Of a DNA stretch of 64,000 bases, positions 44,159-54,679 are shown piece by piece. A model generated the notes under the pieces. The model saw nothing but the letters and a program-made list of their open reading frames with translations, ran no database searches and was not told the origin of the DNA. Within the stretch, counting starts at the first letter, position 1. Every line of letters begins with the position of its first letter. The DNA comes from Pseudomonas frederiksbergensis (GTDB lineage: Bacteria > Pseudomonadota > Gammaproteobacteria > Pseudomonadales > Pseudomonadaceae). Both the position numbers and the translations under genes were made by a program. The stretch is taken from assembly GCF_003732705.1 (NCBI RefSeq), contig NZ_MOBR01000004.1:124001-188000 (forward strand), read 5' to 3'.

Positions 44159-44956
44159 ATGAATATCTACAGCTCTCGCCCCGTTGTCCTCTGTCTCTCC
44201 GGCCACGACCCAAGTGGTGGCGCCGGCTTGCAGGCAGATATCGAAGCCCTGCTCGCCCAGGGTTGTCATGCGGCCCCGGCCGTCACTGCCCTGACCGTGC
44301 AAGACACGGTCAACGTCACGGATTTCCGCGTCCTCGACCGTGAGTGGGTGTTGGCCCAGGCCAACGCGGTGCTCAACGACTCCGAAGTCGCGGCCGTCAA
44401 ACTGGGCATGCTCGGTTCCCTGGAGATGGTCGACACCGTGGTCGAACTGCTCTCGGCGCACCCGCACTTGCCAGTGGTCTGCGACCCGGTGCTGCGTGCC
44501 GGTGGCGGCGGACGCCTGGGCAAGGACGAAGTCGGCTACGCCATGCGCGAACGCCTGCTGCCGCTGTCGATCATTGCCACCCCGAACCTTCCTGAAGCCC
44601 GCATCCTCGCCGAACTGCCCGAAGGCACCGCGGACGAGTGCGCTGAAAAACTCCTGCCCTTCGTCAAACACCTGCTGATCACCGGCGGCCATGGCGACGA
44701 ACACGAAATCCACAATCGCCTGTACAGCCGTGATGGTCGCCGCGAAACCTTTACCTGCCAGCGTTTGCCCGGTAGCTATCACGGTTCCGGTTGCACCCTG
44801 GCCAGCGCGTTGGCCGGTCGTCTGGCCCAGGGCGAAAACCTCGCCAGCGCCGTGCAGACCGCGCTTAACTACACGTGGCGTACCCTGCGGGATGCCGAGC
44901 AACTGGGCAAAGGCCAGTTCGTGCCGCGCCGCCTGCCGCTGGATTTCTGTTCCTGA
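44159..44956 (+). CDS. thiD: Hydroxymethylpyrimidine/phosphomethylpyrimidine kinase
   Basis: A 265-residue ribokinase-fold enzyme that phosphorylates HMP and HMP-P in thiamine synthesis. GHDPSGGAGLQADIEALLA (key: GHDPSGGAGLQAD) is the N-terminal signature, and the C-terminal SYHGSGCTLASALAG has the anion-hole GSGC cysteine motif. The ATG at 44159 gives the usual N-terminus MNIYSSRPVVLC. Downstream, thiE follows after 32 bp, forming a thiD-thiE-hemL unit. Confidence 0.94.
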   Translation: MNIYSSRPVVLCLSGHDPSGGAGLQADIEALLAQGCHAAPAVTALTVQDTVNVTDFRVLDREWVLAQANAVLNDSEVAAVKLGMLGSLEMVDTVVELLSAHPHLPVVCDPVLRAGGGGRLGKDEVGYAMRERLLPLSIIATPNLPEARILAELPEGTADECAEKLLPFVKHLLITGGHGDEHEIHNRLYSRDGRRETFTCQRLPGSYHGSGCTLASALAGRLAQGENLASAVQTALNYTWRTLRDAEQLGKGQFVPRRLPLDFCS

Positions 44957-44988
44957 CTTTTGATGCGTAACGCGCCGAGGCTTGTCCG

Positions 44989-45615
44989 ATGAAACTACGT
45001 GGCCTGTACGCCATTACCGATAGCCAGTTGCTGGCCGGTAAATTTCTTTCGTACGTGGAGGCGGCGCTGGAAGGCGGCGTCACCCTGCTGCAATACCGCG
45101 ACAAGAGCAGCGACGAGGCCCGACGTTTGCGCGAGGCCGAAGCCTTGCGGGATTTGTGTGAGCGCTACAAGACTCAGCTGATTATCAACGACGACGCCGA
45201 ACTGGCTGCGCGCCTGAACGTCGGCGTGCACTTGGGCCAGACCGACGGCCCGCTGACCCCGGCCCGCGCGCTGCTTGGTCGCCAGGCAATTATCGGTTCG
45301 ACGTGCCACGCGCAACTCGAACTCGCCGAACAAGCCGCCAAGGAAGGCGCGAGTTACGTCGCCTTCGGCCGCTTCTTCAATTCCAATACCAAACCCGGCG
45401 CCCCGACCTGCAGCCTCGATCTGCTCGACCAGGCCCGCAGCAAATTGCACTTGCCGATCTGCGCGATTGGCGGCATCACCCTGGACAACGCCGCGCCACT
45501 GGTGGCCCACGGCGTCGATCTGCTGGCGGTGGTGCATGGCCTGTTTGGCGCCGAGAGCACGGCTGAAGTCACCCGCCGCGCCCGCGCCTTCAACGAACTG
45601 CTTTCTATTAAGTAG
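44989..45615 (+). CDS. thiE: Thiamine-phosphate synthase
   Basis: A 208-residue TIM-barrel enzyme joining HMP pyrophosphate with the thiazole phosphate. Landmarks are [32 protein letters not shown] VHLGQTDG, the phosphate loop [17 protein letters not shown], and GGITLDNA. Length and motifs are complete. The stop lies 27 bp before hemL. Confidence 0.95.
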   Translation: MKLRGLYAITDSQLLAGKFLSYVEAALEGGVTLLQYRDKSSDEARRLREAEALRDLCERYKTQLIINDDAELAARLNVGVHLGQTDGPLTPARALLGRQAIIGSTCHAQLELAEQAAKEGASYVAFGRFFNSNTKPGAPTCSLDLLDQARSKLHLPICAIGGITLDNAAPLVAHGVDLLAVVHGLFGAESTAEVTRRARAFNELLSIK

Positions 45616-45642
45616 CTTAAAATCCGATTTGAGAGCCCGATC

Positions 45643-46926
45643 ATGTCTCGTTCCGAAACCCTGTTTGCCGATGCCCAAAAACACATTCCCGGTGGCGTGA
45701 ACTCGCCGGTTCGCGCGTTCAAGAGCGTGGGCGGCACGCCGTTGTTCTTCAAACACGCGGAAGGTGCCTACGTCACCGACGAAGACGACAAGCGCTATGT
45801 CGATTACGTCGGCTCCTGGGGCCCGATGATCCTCGGCCACAGCCACCCGGACGTGCTCGACGCCGTGCGTAAACAGCTGGAACACGGCTTGTCCTACGGC
45901 GCTCCGACCGCGATGGAAACCGAAATGGCCGACCTCGTCTGCTCGATCGTGCCGTCGATGGAAATGGTGCGCATGGTCAGCTCCGGCACCGAAGCGACCA
46001 TGAGTGCGATTCGCCTGGCCCGAGGTTTCACCGGCCGCGACGCCATCATCAAGTTCGAAGGCTGCTACCACGGTCACTCCGACAGCCTGCTGGTCAAGGC
46101 CGGTTCCGGCCTGCTGACTCAGGGCGTACCGAGTTCGGCGGGTGTCCCTGCCGACTTCGCCAAACACACCCTGACCCTGCCGTTCAACGACATCGACGCC
46201 GTAGAAACCATGCTCGCCGAAGTCGGCCAGACCGTGGCCTGCATCATCGTCGAGCCAGTGGCCGGCAACATGAACTGCGTACCGCCGGCGCCGGGTTTCC
46301 TCGAAGGCCTGCGGACCCTGTGCGACAAGCATGGCGTGGTGCTGATCTTTGACGAAGTGATGACCGGTTTCCGCGTGGCACTCGGTGGCGCCCAGGCGCA
46401 CTTCGGCGTGACGCCGGACTTGAGCACCTTCGGCAAGATCATCGGTGGCGGTATGCCAGTCGGCTGCTTCGGCGGCAAACGCGAAATCATGTCGCACATC
46501 GCGCCGTTGGGTCCGGTGTATCAGGCAGGCACCTTGTCGGGTAACCCGCTGGCCATGGCCGCCGGCCTGACCACTCTGCGCCTGATCAGCCGTCCGGGCT
46601 TCCATGCCGAGTTGAGCGATTACACCGCTCGCCTGCTCGACGGCCTGCAACAGCGCGCCGACGCCGCAGGTATTCCATTCGTGACCACTCAGGCGGGCGG
46701 GATGTTCGGCCTGTACTTCAGCGGTGCCGACGACATCGTGACCTTTGATGACGTGATGTCCAGCGACGCCAACCTGTTCAAGCGCTTCTTCCACCTAATG
46801 CTGGAAGGTGGCGTGTACCTGGCGCCGAGCGCTTTCGAAGCCGGTTTCACCTCGATCGCTCACGGCGAAACCGAGTTGAAACTGACTTTGGATGCCGCTG
46901 AACGCGCTTTCGCCGCGCTGAAATAA
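45643..46926 (+). CDS. hemL: Glutamate-1-semialdehyde 2,1-aminomutase
   Basis: A 427-residue PLP enzyme of the C5 tetrapyrrole pathway that makes 5-aminolevulinate. It shows [11 protein letters not shown] at the N-terminus, [27 protein letters not shown] and the PLP-lysine motif [14 protein letters not shown]. All parts are complete. It is third in the thiD-thiE-hemL cluster and is followed by a hairpin terminator. Confidence 0.97.
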   Translation: MSRSETLFADAQKHIPGGVNSPVRAFKSVGGTPLFFKHAEGAYVTDEDDKRYVDYVGSWGPMILGHSHPDVLDAVRKQLEHGLSYGAPTAMETEMADLVCSIVPSMEMVRMVSSGTEATMSAIRLARGFTGRDAIIKFEGCYHGHSDSLLVKAGSGLLTQGVPSSAGVPADFAKHTLTLPFNDIDAVETMLAEVGQTVACIIVEPVAGNMNCVPPAPGFLEGLRTLCDKHGVVLIFDEVMTGFRVALGGAQAHFGVTPDLSTFGKIIGGGMPVGCFGGKREIMSHIAPLGPVYQAGTLSGNPLAMAAGLTTLRLISRPGFHAELSDYTARLLDGLQQRADAAGIPFVTTQAGGMFGLYFSGADDIVTFDDVMSSDANLFKRFFHLMLEGGVYLAPSAFEAGFTSIAHGETELKLTLDAAERAFAALK

Positions 46927-46935
46927 TGCTGTGCC

Positions 46936-46957
46936 GCTGACGTTGGCGATTGCCAGC
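46936..46957 (+). terminator. Rho-independent terminator after hemL
   Basis: GCTGACG and CGTCAGC with an inner TGGC/GCCA pair are followed by TTTT. It lies ten bases after the hemL stop. Confidence 0.8.
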
Positions 46958-47150
46958 GTCAGCTTTTACCTACATTCCTGCGTCTTTTCCTACCCTTGTG
47001 CCAATAATCCCCCCCAAAGTGGGCGATATATTCCCCGCGCAGCAGAAAAACGAGTAAAGACTTTGTAAGGTTGGCCCTGCTTATTTCATAATGCGCGCTT
47101 ATTGGATCCCTCGATGGGTCCGCGCGCCCTTCAGAGGTAAGTCGATTCCC

Positions 47151-47705
47151 ATGAACCGCACCGGCCGCACCCTTGCATTGGGCTGCCTGTTGCTCCTTCA
47201 GCCCCTGCTCGCGCACGCACAAGCAGGCGGCAACTCGTTGTTGATCCCAGCGATGGGTCGCTGCACCCTCAATACTCAGCCGCAAGACCTGACGCAAGCG
47301 CTTGCCGCCTGCCAGAAAGCGTCGGATGAAGGGGATGCGCAAGCGCAATACGAGTTGGGTGAGTTCTACTACGACGGCAAAAACACGCCGCGCGATCTCG
47401 ATAAAGCCTTGAAATTCTTCGAAAAAGCCTCGCTGCAAGGCCATGCCCAGGCGCAATTCAAACTCGGCACCATGTTCTTCCACGGCGAAGGCGTGCCGGC
47501 CAATAACGTTCAGGCGTACATTGTGCTGAAAATGGCCGCGGTCAACGGCGCAGAAGATGCGTTGGACACTGCCGACGAAGTCGCCGAAAAAATGCCCCGC
47601 GAAGATCTGGAAGTCGCTACCCAGGTGCTGGGGCAAATCTTCCGTAAATATCTGATGGAATTGCAGAGCGCGGATGGGCGTACGCCTTTCTCGCCACTGC
47701 CTTAA
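47151..47705 (+). CDS. Secreted Sel1-repeat protein
   Basis: A 184-residue protein with a signal peptide (LALGCLLLLQPLLAHAQA, cleaved about residue 24) and two to three Sel1-like repeats: GDAQAQYELGEFYYDG, GHAQAQFKLGTMFFHGEG (both with A-x-x-x-L-G-x-x-x pattern) and a degenerate third. Such repeats mediate protein contacts. The start ATG at 47151 gives the signal peptide; the 20-codon upstream extension lacks it. Function unknown. Confidence 0.86.
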   Translation: MNRTGRTLALGCLLLLQPLLAHAQAGGNSLLIPAMGRCTLNTQPQDLTQALAACQKASDEGDAQAQYELGEFYYDGKNTPRDLDKALKFFEKASLQGHAQAQFKLGTMFFHGEGVPANNVQAYIVLKMAAVNGAEDALDTADEVAEKMPREDLEVATQVLGQIFRKYLMELQSADGRTPFSPLP

Positions 47706-47728
47706 ATCTCCTTCGCCTCTTCTGACGC

Positions 47729-47812
47729 TTTCGCGGGCAAGCCTCGCTCCTACAGGTTTGATGTACGCCGTGAAAACGACACGTATCTGTAGGAGCGAGG
47801 CTTGCCCGCGAA
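47729..47812. repeat. REPIN
   Basis: TTCGCGGGCAAGCCTCGCTC and its inverse lie between the convergent Sel1 and DUF1820 genes. Confidence 0.9.
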
Positions 47813-47827
47813 GGGAGCGACGTGGTC

Positions 47828-48157
47828 TTACTTATCAGGCATCGGCATCGGAAACGGCATCACATTGCCGACCGCGCCACGGGCTTCGCTGATTTTCGGT
47901 GTGCCCAGGCGTTCGACTTCGTCGATGCGCACAATCGAATGCATCGGCACAAAACTGCGCACCACGCCCTCGAACTGAGCCTTGAGTTTCTCTTCGCTCG
48001 GATCGACGACCACTTGCGTGCGCTCGCCAAAGACGAACTCTTCCACTTCCAGGAAGCCCCACAGATCACTTTGATAGATCTGCTTGGCGTACATTTCGTA
48101 CACCTGGCCCTGGTTGAGGAAAATCACCTTGTAGATTGGGGCTTCACGTTTGGTCAT
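47828..48157 (-). CDS. DUF1820 protein
   Basis: A 109-residue small protein with the DUF1820 pattern IYKVIFLNQGQVYEMYAKQIYQ at the N-terminus and LWGFLEVEEFVFGE in the middle. No signal or membrane segment. The ATG at 48157 matches the family start MTKREAPIYKV. It is divergent from miaB, a neighbour seen in other pseudomonads. Function unknown. Confidence 0.88.
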   Translation of the reverse strand: MTKREAPIYKVIFLNQGQVYEMYAKQIYQSDLWGFLEVEEFVFGERTQVVVDPSEEKLKAQFEGVVRSFVPMHSIVRIDEVERLGTPKISEARGAVGNVMPFPMPMPDK

Positions 48158-48291
48158 GGTGGGCGGGCAACACATTGGGGATAAAAATGAGGGCGCGAAC
48201 TATAGCATAGCCGCCGGACGCACAACGGTAGGAACCTTGGGACATGTTCCCTATAATGCGCGGTTCTTTGAATCACGTGATGACTCTGTCC

Positions 48292-49620
48292 ATGGCCAAG
48301 AAGCTTTACATCGAAACCCACGGTTGCCAGATGAACGAGTACGACAGCTCGCGCATGGTCGACTTGCTGGGTGAACACCAGGCCCTGGAAGTCACCGCTC
48401 GCGCTGAAGATGCCGACGTGATCCTGCTCAACACCTGCTCGATCCGCGAACGCGCCCAGGACCGGGTGTATTCCCAGCTCGGCCGCTGGCGTGAACTGAA
48501 ACTCGCCAACCCGGACATGGTGATCGCCGTCGGCGGTTGCGTGGCCAGCCAGGAAGGCGCGGCCATCCGCGATCGCGCGCCGTACGTGGATGTGGTGTTC
48601 GGCCCGCAGACCTTGCACCGCCTGCCGGAAATGATCGACGCCGCCCGCGCTACCAAGCTGCCGCAAGTGGACGTCTCGTTCCCGGAAATCGAAAAATTCG
48701 ACCACTTGCCCGAGCCGCGCATCGACGGGCCGAGCGCCTATGTGCCGGTGATGGAAGGCTGCAGCAAGTACTGCACCTTCTGCGTGGTGCCCTACACCCG
48801 CGGTGAAGAAGTCAGCCGTCCGTTCGACGACGTGATCGCCGAGATCATCCACCTCGCCGAAAACGGCGTGCGTGAAGTGACCCTGCTGGGGCAGAACGTC
48901 AACGGTTATCGCGGCACCACTCACGATGGGCGCCTGGCGGATCTCGCCGAACTGATCCGCGTGGTCGCGGCTGTCGATGGCATCGACCGGATTCGCTACA
49001 CCACCTCGCATCCGCTGGAGTTCTCCGACAGCCTGATCCAGGCCCACGCCGATGTACCGGAGCTGGTGAAACACCTGCACTTGCCGGTGCAGTCGGGTTC
49101 GGACCGGATTCTGTCGGCGATGAAGCGCAACCACACCGCGCTGGAGTACAAATCCAAACTGCGCAAGCTGCGCGCCGCCGTGCCGGGGATCTGCATCAGC
49201 TCGGACTTTATCGTCGGCTTCCCGGGCGAGACCGAGAAAGACTTCGAACAGACCATGAAGCTGATCGAAGACGTCGGCTTCGACTTCTCCTACTCGTTCG
49301 TTTATAGCCAACGCCCGGGCACTCCGGCCGCCGACCTGGCTGACGAGACGCCGGAAGCGTTGAAAAAAGAACGTCTGAACGCGCTGCAACATCGCCTGAA
49401 CCAGCAGGGTTTCGAGATCAGCCGACAAATGGTCGGTTCGACCCAGCGCATTTTGGTTACCGATTATTCGAAAAAAGACCCCGGCGAGCTACAAGGCCGG
49501 ACCGAGAATAATCGTATCGTCAACTTCCGCTGCGACAATCCAACCCTGATCGGCCAGTTCGCCGATGTGCACATTGATGCCGCACAACCGCACTCGTTGC
49601 GGGGCTCGCTGATCCAATAA
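48292..49620 (+). CDS. miaB: tRNA-2-methylthio-N6-dimethylallyladenosine synthase
   Basis: A 442-residue radical-SAM methylthiotransferase acting on i6A37 of tRNAs. The N-terminal UPF0004 domain carries [15 protein letters not shown] and GGCVASQ cysteines for the auxiliary 4Fe-4S cluster; the radical-SAM motif is CSKYCTFC, and a TRAM domain closes the protein. A perfect TATAAT at 48252 suggests a promoter about 35 bp before the ATG. It precedes phoH in the order usual for gamma-proteobacteria, with a REPIN in between. Confidence 0.97.
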   Translation: MAKKLYIETHGCQMNEYDSSRMVDLLGEHQALEVTARAEDADVILLNTCSIRERAQDRVYSQLGRWRELKLANPDMVIAVGGCVASQEGAAIRDRAPYVDVVFGPQTLHRLPEMIDAARATKLPQVDVSFPEIEKFDHLPEPRIDGPSAYVPVMEGCSKYCTFCVVPYTRGEEVSRPFDDVIAEIIHLAENGVREVTLLGQNVNGYRGTTHDGRLADLAELIRVVAAVDGIDRIRYTTSHPLEFSDSLIQAHADVPELVKHLHLPVQSGSDRILSAMKRNHTALEYKSKLRKLRAAVPGICISSDFIVGFPGETEKDFEQTMKLIEDVGFDFSYSFVYSQRPGTPAADLADETPEALKKERLNALQHRLNQQGFEISRQMVGSTQRILVTDYSKKDPGELQGRTENNRIVNFRCDNPTLIGQFADVHIDAAQPHSLRGSLIQ

Positions 49621-49632
49621 CACCCGATTACC

Positions 49633-49724
49633 TGTAGGAGCAAAGCTTGCTCGCGAAGGCGTCATGACAGACAACTCATCTGGTGAATGTCAGTCAGCCT
49701 TCGCGGGCAAGCCTCGCTCCTACA
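49633..49724. repeat. REPIN
   Basis: TGTAGGAGCAAAGCTTGCTC and its inverse arm with GGGCAAGCC lie between miaB and phoH. It could separate their transcripts. Confidence 0.88.
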
Positions 49725-49825
49725 AGGGCGGTGTCAGACGTTGGTTATTTAAGAGCTTTCGCACCCAGCCCTCTGGCGTTATCCTTGATTTCATCTTAAT
49801 TGCCCCAGGGCGGCTAAATACGACC

Positions 49826-50830
49826 TTGAACGCACCCATCGAACCACATCGTTTCATCCTCGAGCCCTTTGAGGCTCGCCGCTTCGCCAATCTGTGCGGG
49901 CAATTCGACGAGCATCTGCGCTTGATCGAACAGCGCCTGACCATCGAGATCCGCAATCGCGGAAACCAGTTCGAGCTGATCGGCGAACCCAAGCACACCA
50001 CTTCCGCAGAAAACCTGATCCGCCGTCTGTACCGGGAAACCAAAGGTACCGATTTGTCGCCGGATACGGTTCACCTGTTCCTGCAGGAATCTGCCGTCGA
50101 AGAGCTGGACAACGTCTCCCCCGGCGAACCCTCCGTCACCCTGCGCACCAAAAAAGGCACGATTCGCCCTCGCGGCTTGAATCAACTGCGCTACGTGAAG
50201 GAAATCCTCGGTAACGACATCAATTTCGGCATCGGCCCCGCCGGTACCGGCAAGACCTATCTGGCCGTTGCCTGCGCGGTAGACGCGCTGGAACGCGAGC
50301 AGATTCGCCGCATCCTGTTGGTGCGCCCAGCGGTTGAGGCCGGTGAAAAGCTCGGTTTCCTGCCCGGCGACCTGTCGCAGAAGATCGACCCGTACTTGCG
50401 CCCTCTCTATGACGCGCTCTATGAAATGCTCGGCTTCGAACACGTGGCCAAGCTCATTGAGCGCCAGGTCATCGAGGTTGCGCCGCTGGCCTACATGCGC
50501 GGTCGCACGTTGAACAATAGCTTCATCATCCTCGACGAAAGCCAGAACACCACCGTCGAGCAGATGAAGATGTTCCTGACCCGGATCGGCTTCGGCTCCA
50601 CCGCCGTCATCACCGGTGACATCACCCAGGTTGACCTGCCGAAAGGCACCAAGTCCGGGCTGCACCATGTGATCGAAGTGCTCAAGGACGTGCCGGGCAT
50701 CAGCTTCACCCACTTCAAGCCCAAGGACGTCGTGCGCCATCCGCTGGTGCAACGCATTGTCGAAGCCTACGAGCGTTTCGAAAATCGCGTCGCCGATGAA
50801 GCGCCCAAGGATAAACGCCACGATGCTTGA
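49826..50830 (+). CDS. ybeZ: PhoH-like P-loop ATPase
   Basis: A 334-residue protein with [13 protein letters not shown] (Walker A) and [11 protein letters not shown] (Walker B). It works with YbeY in rRNA maturation in other bacteria. The start is TTG at 49826 ([21 protein letters not shown]), inferred because the family begins here; the in-frame region above enters a REPIN. Its end overlaps the ybeY start by eight bases. Confidence 0.93.
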   Translation: MNAPIEPHRFILEPFEARRFANLCGQFDEHLRLIEQRLTIEIRNRGNQFELIGEPKHTTSAENLIRRLYRETKGTDLSPDTVHLFLQESAVEELDNVSPGEPSVTLRTKKGTIRPRGLNQLRYVKEILGNDINFGIGPAGTGKTYLAVACAVDALEREQIRRILLVRPAVEAGEKLGFLPGDLSQKIDPYLRPLYDALYEMLGFEHVAKLIERQVIEVAPLAYMRGRTLNNSFIILDESQNTTVEQMKMFLTRIGFGSTAVITGDITQVDLPKGTKSGLHHVIEVLKDVPGISFTHFKPKDVVRHPLVQRIVEAYERFENRVADEAPKDKRHDA

Positions 50831-51317
50831 GCTTGATCTGCAACTGGCCACCGAAGCACCTGCGCCAAGCGAAGCCGAGTTTCGCCACTGGTGCGAACTG
50901 GCCCTGCGCCAGCGCACTGCCGATTCCGAGATGACCATCCGTTTGGTCGATGAAGAAGAAGCTCGCGAACTCAACTTCACTTGGCGGCAGAAAGACTACG
51001 CCACCAACGTTTTGTCGTTCCCGGCCGATGTCCCCGATGAGTTTCTCGACATTCCACTGCTGGGCGATCTGGTGATCTGCGTGGCAGTGGTCGAGCGCGA
51101 AGCCGCGGAACAAGGCAAGGAACTAAAGGCCCACTGGGCGCATCTGGTCATTCACGGTTGCTTGCATCTGCTTGGTTACGACCATATAGATGACGAGGAA
51201 GCCGAGGAAATGGAAGCACTGGAACGAACGTTGCTTGCCGAGTTGGGCTATCCCGACCCTTACGCGGACGACGAAACCGAAACATCCCCTATCGTTACAA
51301 CAAAGGATTCAGAGTAA
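50823..51317 (+). CDS. ybeY: Endoribonuclease YbeY
   Basis: A 164-residue metal-dependent ribonuclease. The three-histidine zinc motif [11 protein letters not shown] is complete, and the nearby region [10 protein letters not shown] is typical. It acts in 16S rRNA 3' maturation and ribosome quality control. The ATG lies within the last codons of phoH and the stop is five bases before corC, so all are coupled. Confidence 0.96.
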   Translation: MLELDLQLATEAPAPSEAEFRHWCELALRQRTADSEMTIRLVDEEEARELNFTWRQKDYATNVLSFPADVPDEFLDIPLLGDLVICVAVVEREAAEQGKELKAHWAHLVIHGCLHLLGYDHIDDEEAEEMEALERTLLAELGYPDPYADDETETSPIVTTKDSE

Positions 51318-51322
51318 TCGCT

Positions 51323-52162
51323 ATGAGCGAAGATCGATCGAGCAACGGGCAGAAGTCATGGCTGGGTAAGCTCACCCAGGCTTTTGCCCACGAGCCGAAG
51401 AACCGCCAGGAGCTGCTGGAGCTGCTGCGCGACGCACACCAGAACAAACTGTTGGACAGCGAAGCGCTGGCCATCGTCGAAGGCGCCATCCAGGTTGCAG
51501 ACCTGCAAGTACGGGACATCATGGTCCCGCGCTCGCAAATGGTCAGCATCAAGGCGACTCAGACACCCCGCGAGTTCCTGCCCGCCGTGGTCGACTCGGC
51601 CCACTCCCGCTACCCGGTGATCGGCGAAAGCCACGATGACGTGATGGGCGTGTTGCTGGCCAAGGACTTGCTGCCGTTGATCCTCAAGGAGAACGGCGAC
51701 AGCTTCAACATCAAGGACCTGCTGCGCCCGGCCACCTTCGTGCCGGAGTCCAAGCGCCTGAATGTGCTGCTGCGCGAGTTCCGCGCCAACCACAACCACA
51801 TGGCCATCGTCATCGACGAATACGGCGGTGTGGCCGGTCTGGTCACCATCGAAGACGTGCTGGAACAAATCGTCGGCGACATCGAAGACGAGCATGACGT
51901 CGAAGAAGACAGCTACATCAAGCCACTGCCCAGCGGTGACTTCCTGATCAAGGCGCTGACACCGATCGAAAACTTCAACGAGTTTTTCGACAGCACATTC
52001 TCCGACGACGAGTTCGACACGGTGGGCGGCCTGGTGATGAGCGCGTTCGGGCACTTGCCAAAACGCAACGAAATCACTGAAATCGGGCCGTATCGTTTCC
52101 GCATCTTGAATGCTGACAGCCGTCGGATTCACTTGTTGCGCCTGACTCCAATTGCCCGCTAA
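51323..52162 (+). CDS. corC: CorC/YbeX CBS-domain protein
   Basis: A 279-residue cytoplasmic protein with two CBS domains (about 70-190; VRDIMVPRSQMVSI, VIDEYGGVAGLVTIEDVLEQ) and a C-terminal CorC_HlyC domain (about 200-279). In other bacteria it is linked to Mg2+/Co2+ efflux and ribosome function. The gene sits between ybeY and lnt, the standard order. Confidence 0.95.
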   Translation: MSEDRSSNGQKSWLGKLTQAFAHEPKNRQELLELLRDAHQNKLLDSEALAIVEGAIQVADLQVRDIMVPRSQMVSIKATQTPREFLPAVVDSAHSRYPVIGESHDDVMGVLLAKDLLPLILKENGDSFNIKDLLRPATFVPESKRLNVLLREFRANHNHMAIVIDEYGGVAGLVTIEDVLEQIVGDIEDEHDVEEDSYIKPLPSGDFLIKALTPIENFNEFFDSTFSDDEFDTVGGLVMSAFGHLPKRNEITEIGPYRFRILNADSRRIHLLRLTPIAR

Positions 52163-52170
52163 GGATTGAC

Positions 52171-53694
52171 ATGCTCCGCGTAACCCGCCCCGGCTGGCCC
52201 GGTAATCTGCTGGCCGTGGTGGCCGGCGCAATCACTACCCTGGCGTTGGCGCCGTACGATATCTGGCCGCTGGCATTGCTGGCGGTCGGCTTCTTCTATG
52301 CCGGTTTACGTGAACTGAGCCCACGTCAGGCTCTGGGTCGTGGCTGGTGTTTCGGTTTCGGCCTGTTTGGCGCCGGCACCAGTTGGATCTACTACAGCAT
52401 TCACAACTTCGGCGGCGCTTCGGTGCTGCTGGCCGGTTTCCTGATGCTGATCTTCACGGCGGCGATTGCCTGGTTCTTTGCCCTGCCCGCCTGGATCTGG
52501 GCGCGTTGGTTGCGCCGAAACGAAGCGCCGCTGGCCGATGCCTTGGCATTTGCCGCGTTGTGGGTCGGCCAGGAAGCGTTTCGCGGCTGGTTCCTCACCG
52601 GTTTCCCGTGGCTCTACTCCGGTTATAGCCAACTCAACGGCCCCTTGGCCGGGCTCGCGCCAGTTGGCGGGATGTGGCTGATTTCCTTCGCGCTGGCTCT
52701 GACGGCAGCGCTGATCTGGAACGCTCCTCGGCTGATCCGCACGGGTCGCAAAGGGTTTATTGCCGCTGGCGTTGTGCTGCTGGCCGGACCGTGGATCGCG
52801 GGCATTGCACTCAAGGACCACGCTTGGACCAGTCCGGCCGGCCCAGCCCTGAGTGTCGCGGCGATCCAAGGCAATATCGAACAAAGCATGAAATGGGACC
52901 CGGCGCAGCTCAACGCGCAGTTGGCGCTGTACCGCGACATGAGCTTCAGCTCCAAGCGGGTCGACTTGCTGATCTGGCCGGAAACGGCGGTACCGGTGCT
53001 CAAGGAGTCCGCCGAGGGCTACCTGAGCATGATGGGAAACTTCGCCGCAGAACGTAAGACTGCGCTGATTACCGGCGTACCGATTCGCCAGGAAGTCCGT
53101 CACGAACGACGCTTCTTCAACGGCATCACCGTGGTCGGTGAAGGTGATGGCACGTACCTCAAGCAGAAGTTGGTGCCATTCGGTGAATACGTTCCGTTGC
53201 AGGATGTGTTGCGCGGGCTGATTGCGTTCTTCGATCTGCCGATGTCGGACTTTGCCCGCGGGCCGGCCGATCAGGCCATGCTGCAAGCCAAGGGTTATCA
53301 GATTGCACCGTTCATTTGCTATGAAGTGGTCTACCCGGAATTCGCCGCCAGCCTGGCCGCTCGCAGCGATTTGCTGCTGACCATCAGCAACGACACCTGG
53401 TTTGGCAAATCCATCGGCCCGCTGCAACATTTGCAGATGGCGCAGATGCGCGCACTGGAGGCCGGTCGCTGGATGATCCGCGCCACCAATAACGGCGTGA
53501 CCGGTTTGATCAACCCGTTCGGGCAGATCACGGCGCAGATTCCGCAGTTCGAACGCGGGATTCTGTATGGCGAAGTGGTGCCGATGCACAACCTGACGCC
53601 GTATCTGCGATGGCGTTCGTGGCCGTTGATTATTGTGTGTGTGTTGTTGTTTGGCTGGGCGCTGATCGCCAGCCGGATGGCCAAGACAGTCTGA
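52171..53694 (+). CDS. lnt: Apolipoprotein N-acyltransferase
   Basis: A 507-residue inner-membrane enzyme that N-acylates lipoproteins at the last maturation step. Several N-terminal transmembrane helices precede a nitrilase-like domain with the Glu in IWPETAVPVL, the Lys in KQKLVPFGEYVPL and the Cys in FICYEVVYPE. It follows corC after eight bases. Lipoproteins in this window (LptE, the MltB-like protein and the YceK-like protein) would be its substrates. Confidence 0.96.
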   Translation: MLRVTRPGWPGNLLAVVAGAITTLALAPYDIWPLALLAVGFFYAGLRELSPRQALGRGWCFGFGLFGAGTSWIYYSIHNFGGASVLLAGFLMLIFTAAIAWFFALPAWIWARWLRRNEAPLADALAFAALWVGQEAFRGWFLTGFPWLYSGYSQLNGPLAGLAPVGGMWLISFALALTAALIWNAPRLIRTGRKGFIAAGVVLLAGPWIAGIALKDHAWTSPAGPALSVAAIQGNIEQSMKWDPAQLNAQLALYRDMSFSSKRVDLLIWPETAVPVLKESAEGYLSMMGNFAAERKTALITGVPIRQEVRHERRFFNGITVVGEGDGTYLKQKLVPFGEYVPLQDVLRGLIAFFDLPMSDFARGPADQAMLQAKGYQIAPFICYEVVYPEFAASLAARSDLLLTISNDTWFGKSIGPLQHLQMAQMRALEAGRWMIRATNNGVTGLINPFGQITAQIPQFERGILYGEVVPMHNLTPYLRWRSWPLIIVCVLLFGWALIASRMAKTV

Positions 53695-53809
53695 ATGATC
53701 GTTCCCACGCTCTGCGTGGGAATGTCGCCAGGGACGCTCCGCGTTCCGCTTGCGATGTGACGCGGAGCGTCACGGGATGCATTCCCACGCGGAGCGTGGG
53801 AACGATCAT
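53695..53809. repeat. GATCGTTCCCACGC inverted-repeat element
   Basis: Fourth copy, with ends ATGATCGTTCCCACGCTCTG and CGTGGGAACGATCAT. It begins one base after the lnt stop, between convergent lnt and ydcF-like genes. Confidence 0.85.
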
Positions 53810-53811
53810 CG

Positions 53812-54573
53812 TCAGCGATAGAACATTGAATACCCAATCTGCCCCACCGCCTCATTCACCAACTGCCCGCTCTGCCAGATCGACTTGAACTCAGGCATCC
53901 AGCCGCCCAGCGGCCGGGCATTGTCGACACCCAGAAACCCCACGGGCGCGGGCACCACCTCAAATCCTGCCTGCCTGAAACTCCATACCGCCCGCGGCAT
54001 ATGCCAGGCCTGCGTCACCACCACTACGCGTTTAATACCTTCCGGCAGCAACACTTGGGCACTGAACTGCGCATTCTCCCAAGTCGTGCGGCTGCGCCCT
54101 TCCTGCCAGCGCACGGTCACGCCGAAGTCATCGAGCAGCGAATCCGCCATCAATTTGGCTTCCGTGGGCGGTGTGTCGTAGTGCAGGCCGCCACTGGTCA
54201 GGATCGGCAACCCGGACGCCTTGGCCAATCGAGCGGCATATCGCTGACGTTCCAGGCCAATGCCGGTCGGCTGGTCGGCGCCCCAGGCTGAGTCACCCCG
54301 CTCGCGCCCAGACCCCAGCACCACGATCGCATCGGCGCGCTGACTCAGGGTCGCCCATGCATCAAGCGCCAGCGGCGGCTCCCGTTCCAGCGCCTTGGCG
54401 CTCCATTGCACCACCACCGGCAGGCTCATTAACCAGAACCCGCCAAGCCCCAGCGCAAAGCACAATCCGGCCAGTCGCGGCCTTGAGCGGCGCAACCACC
54501 AGGCAAGCGCGAGCAACAGCAGAAGAATGCCGGGCGGCAACAGAAGTTGTTTCACGAAATAACGAAAAGGCAT
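53812..54573 (-). CDS. YdcF/ElyC-family membrane protein
   Basis: A 253-residue DUF218 protein. Two N-terminal hydrophobic segments are followed by the cytoplasmic or periplasmic DUF218 domain with ADAIVVLGSGRERG, SGLPILTSGG and VVVVTQAWHMPRAVWSF. ElyC/SanA proteins affect envelope integrity under stress. No further role is evident; it is convergent with lnt. Confidence 0.9.
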   Translation of the reverse strand: MPFRYFVKQLLLPPGILLLLLALAWWLRRSRPRLAGLCFALGLGGFWLMSLPVVVQWSAKALEREPPLALDAWATLSQRADAIVVLGSGRERGDSAWGADQPTGIGLERQRYAARLAKASGLPILTSGGLHYDTPPTEAKLMADSLLDDFGVTVRWQEGRSRTTWENAQFSAQVLLPEGIKRVVVVTQAWHMPRAVWSFRQAGFEVVPAPVGFLGVDNARPLGGWMPEFKSIWQSGQLVNEAVGQIGYSMFYR

Positions 54574-54679
54574 CGAGCATCTCCAGAGATGCCCGAAGCC
54601 TAAGTGGGTTGACGCAATGCGACAACTAATGCGGAAGGACTATGCTTCAAAAAACCATGTCTAATGGCTTCAAGTGCCC

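Noticed and set aside
48229..48251. Inverted repeat GGAAC/GTTCC over the miaB promoter as an operator
   Set aside because: The arms are only five bases and the spacing is common by chance in this composition; no regulator is indicated.
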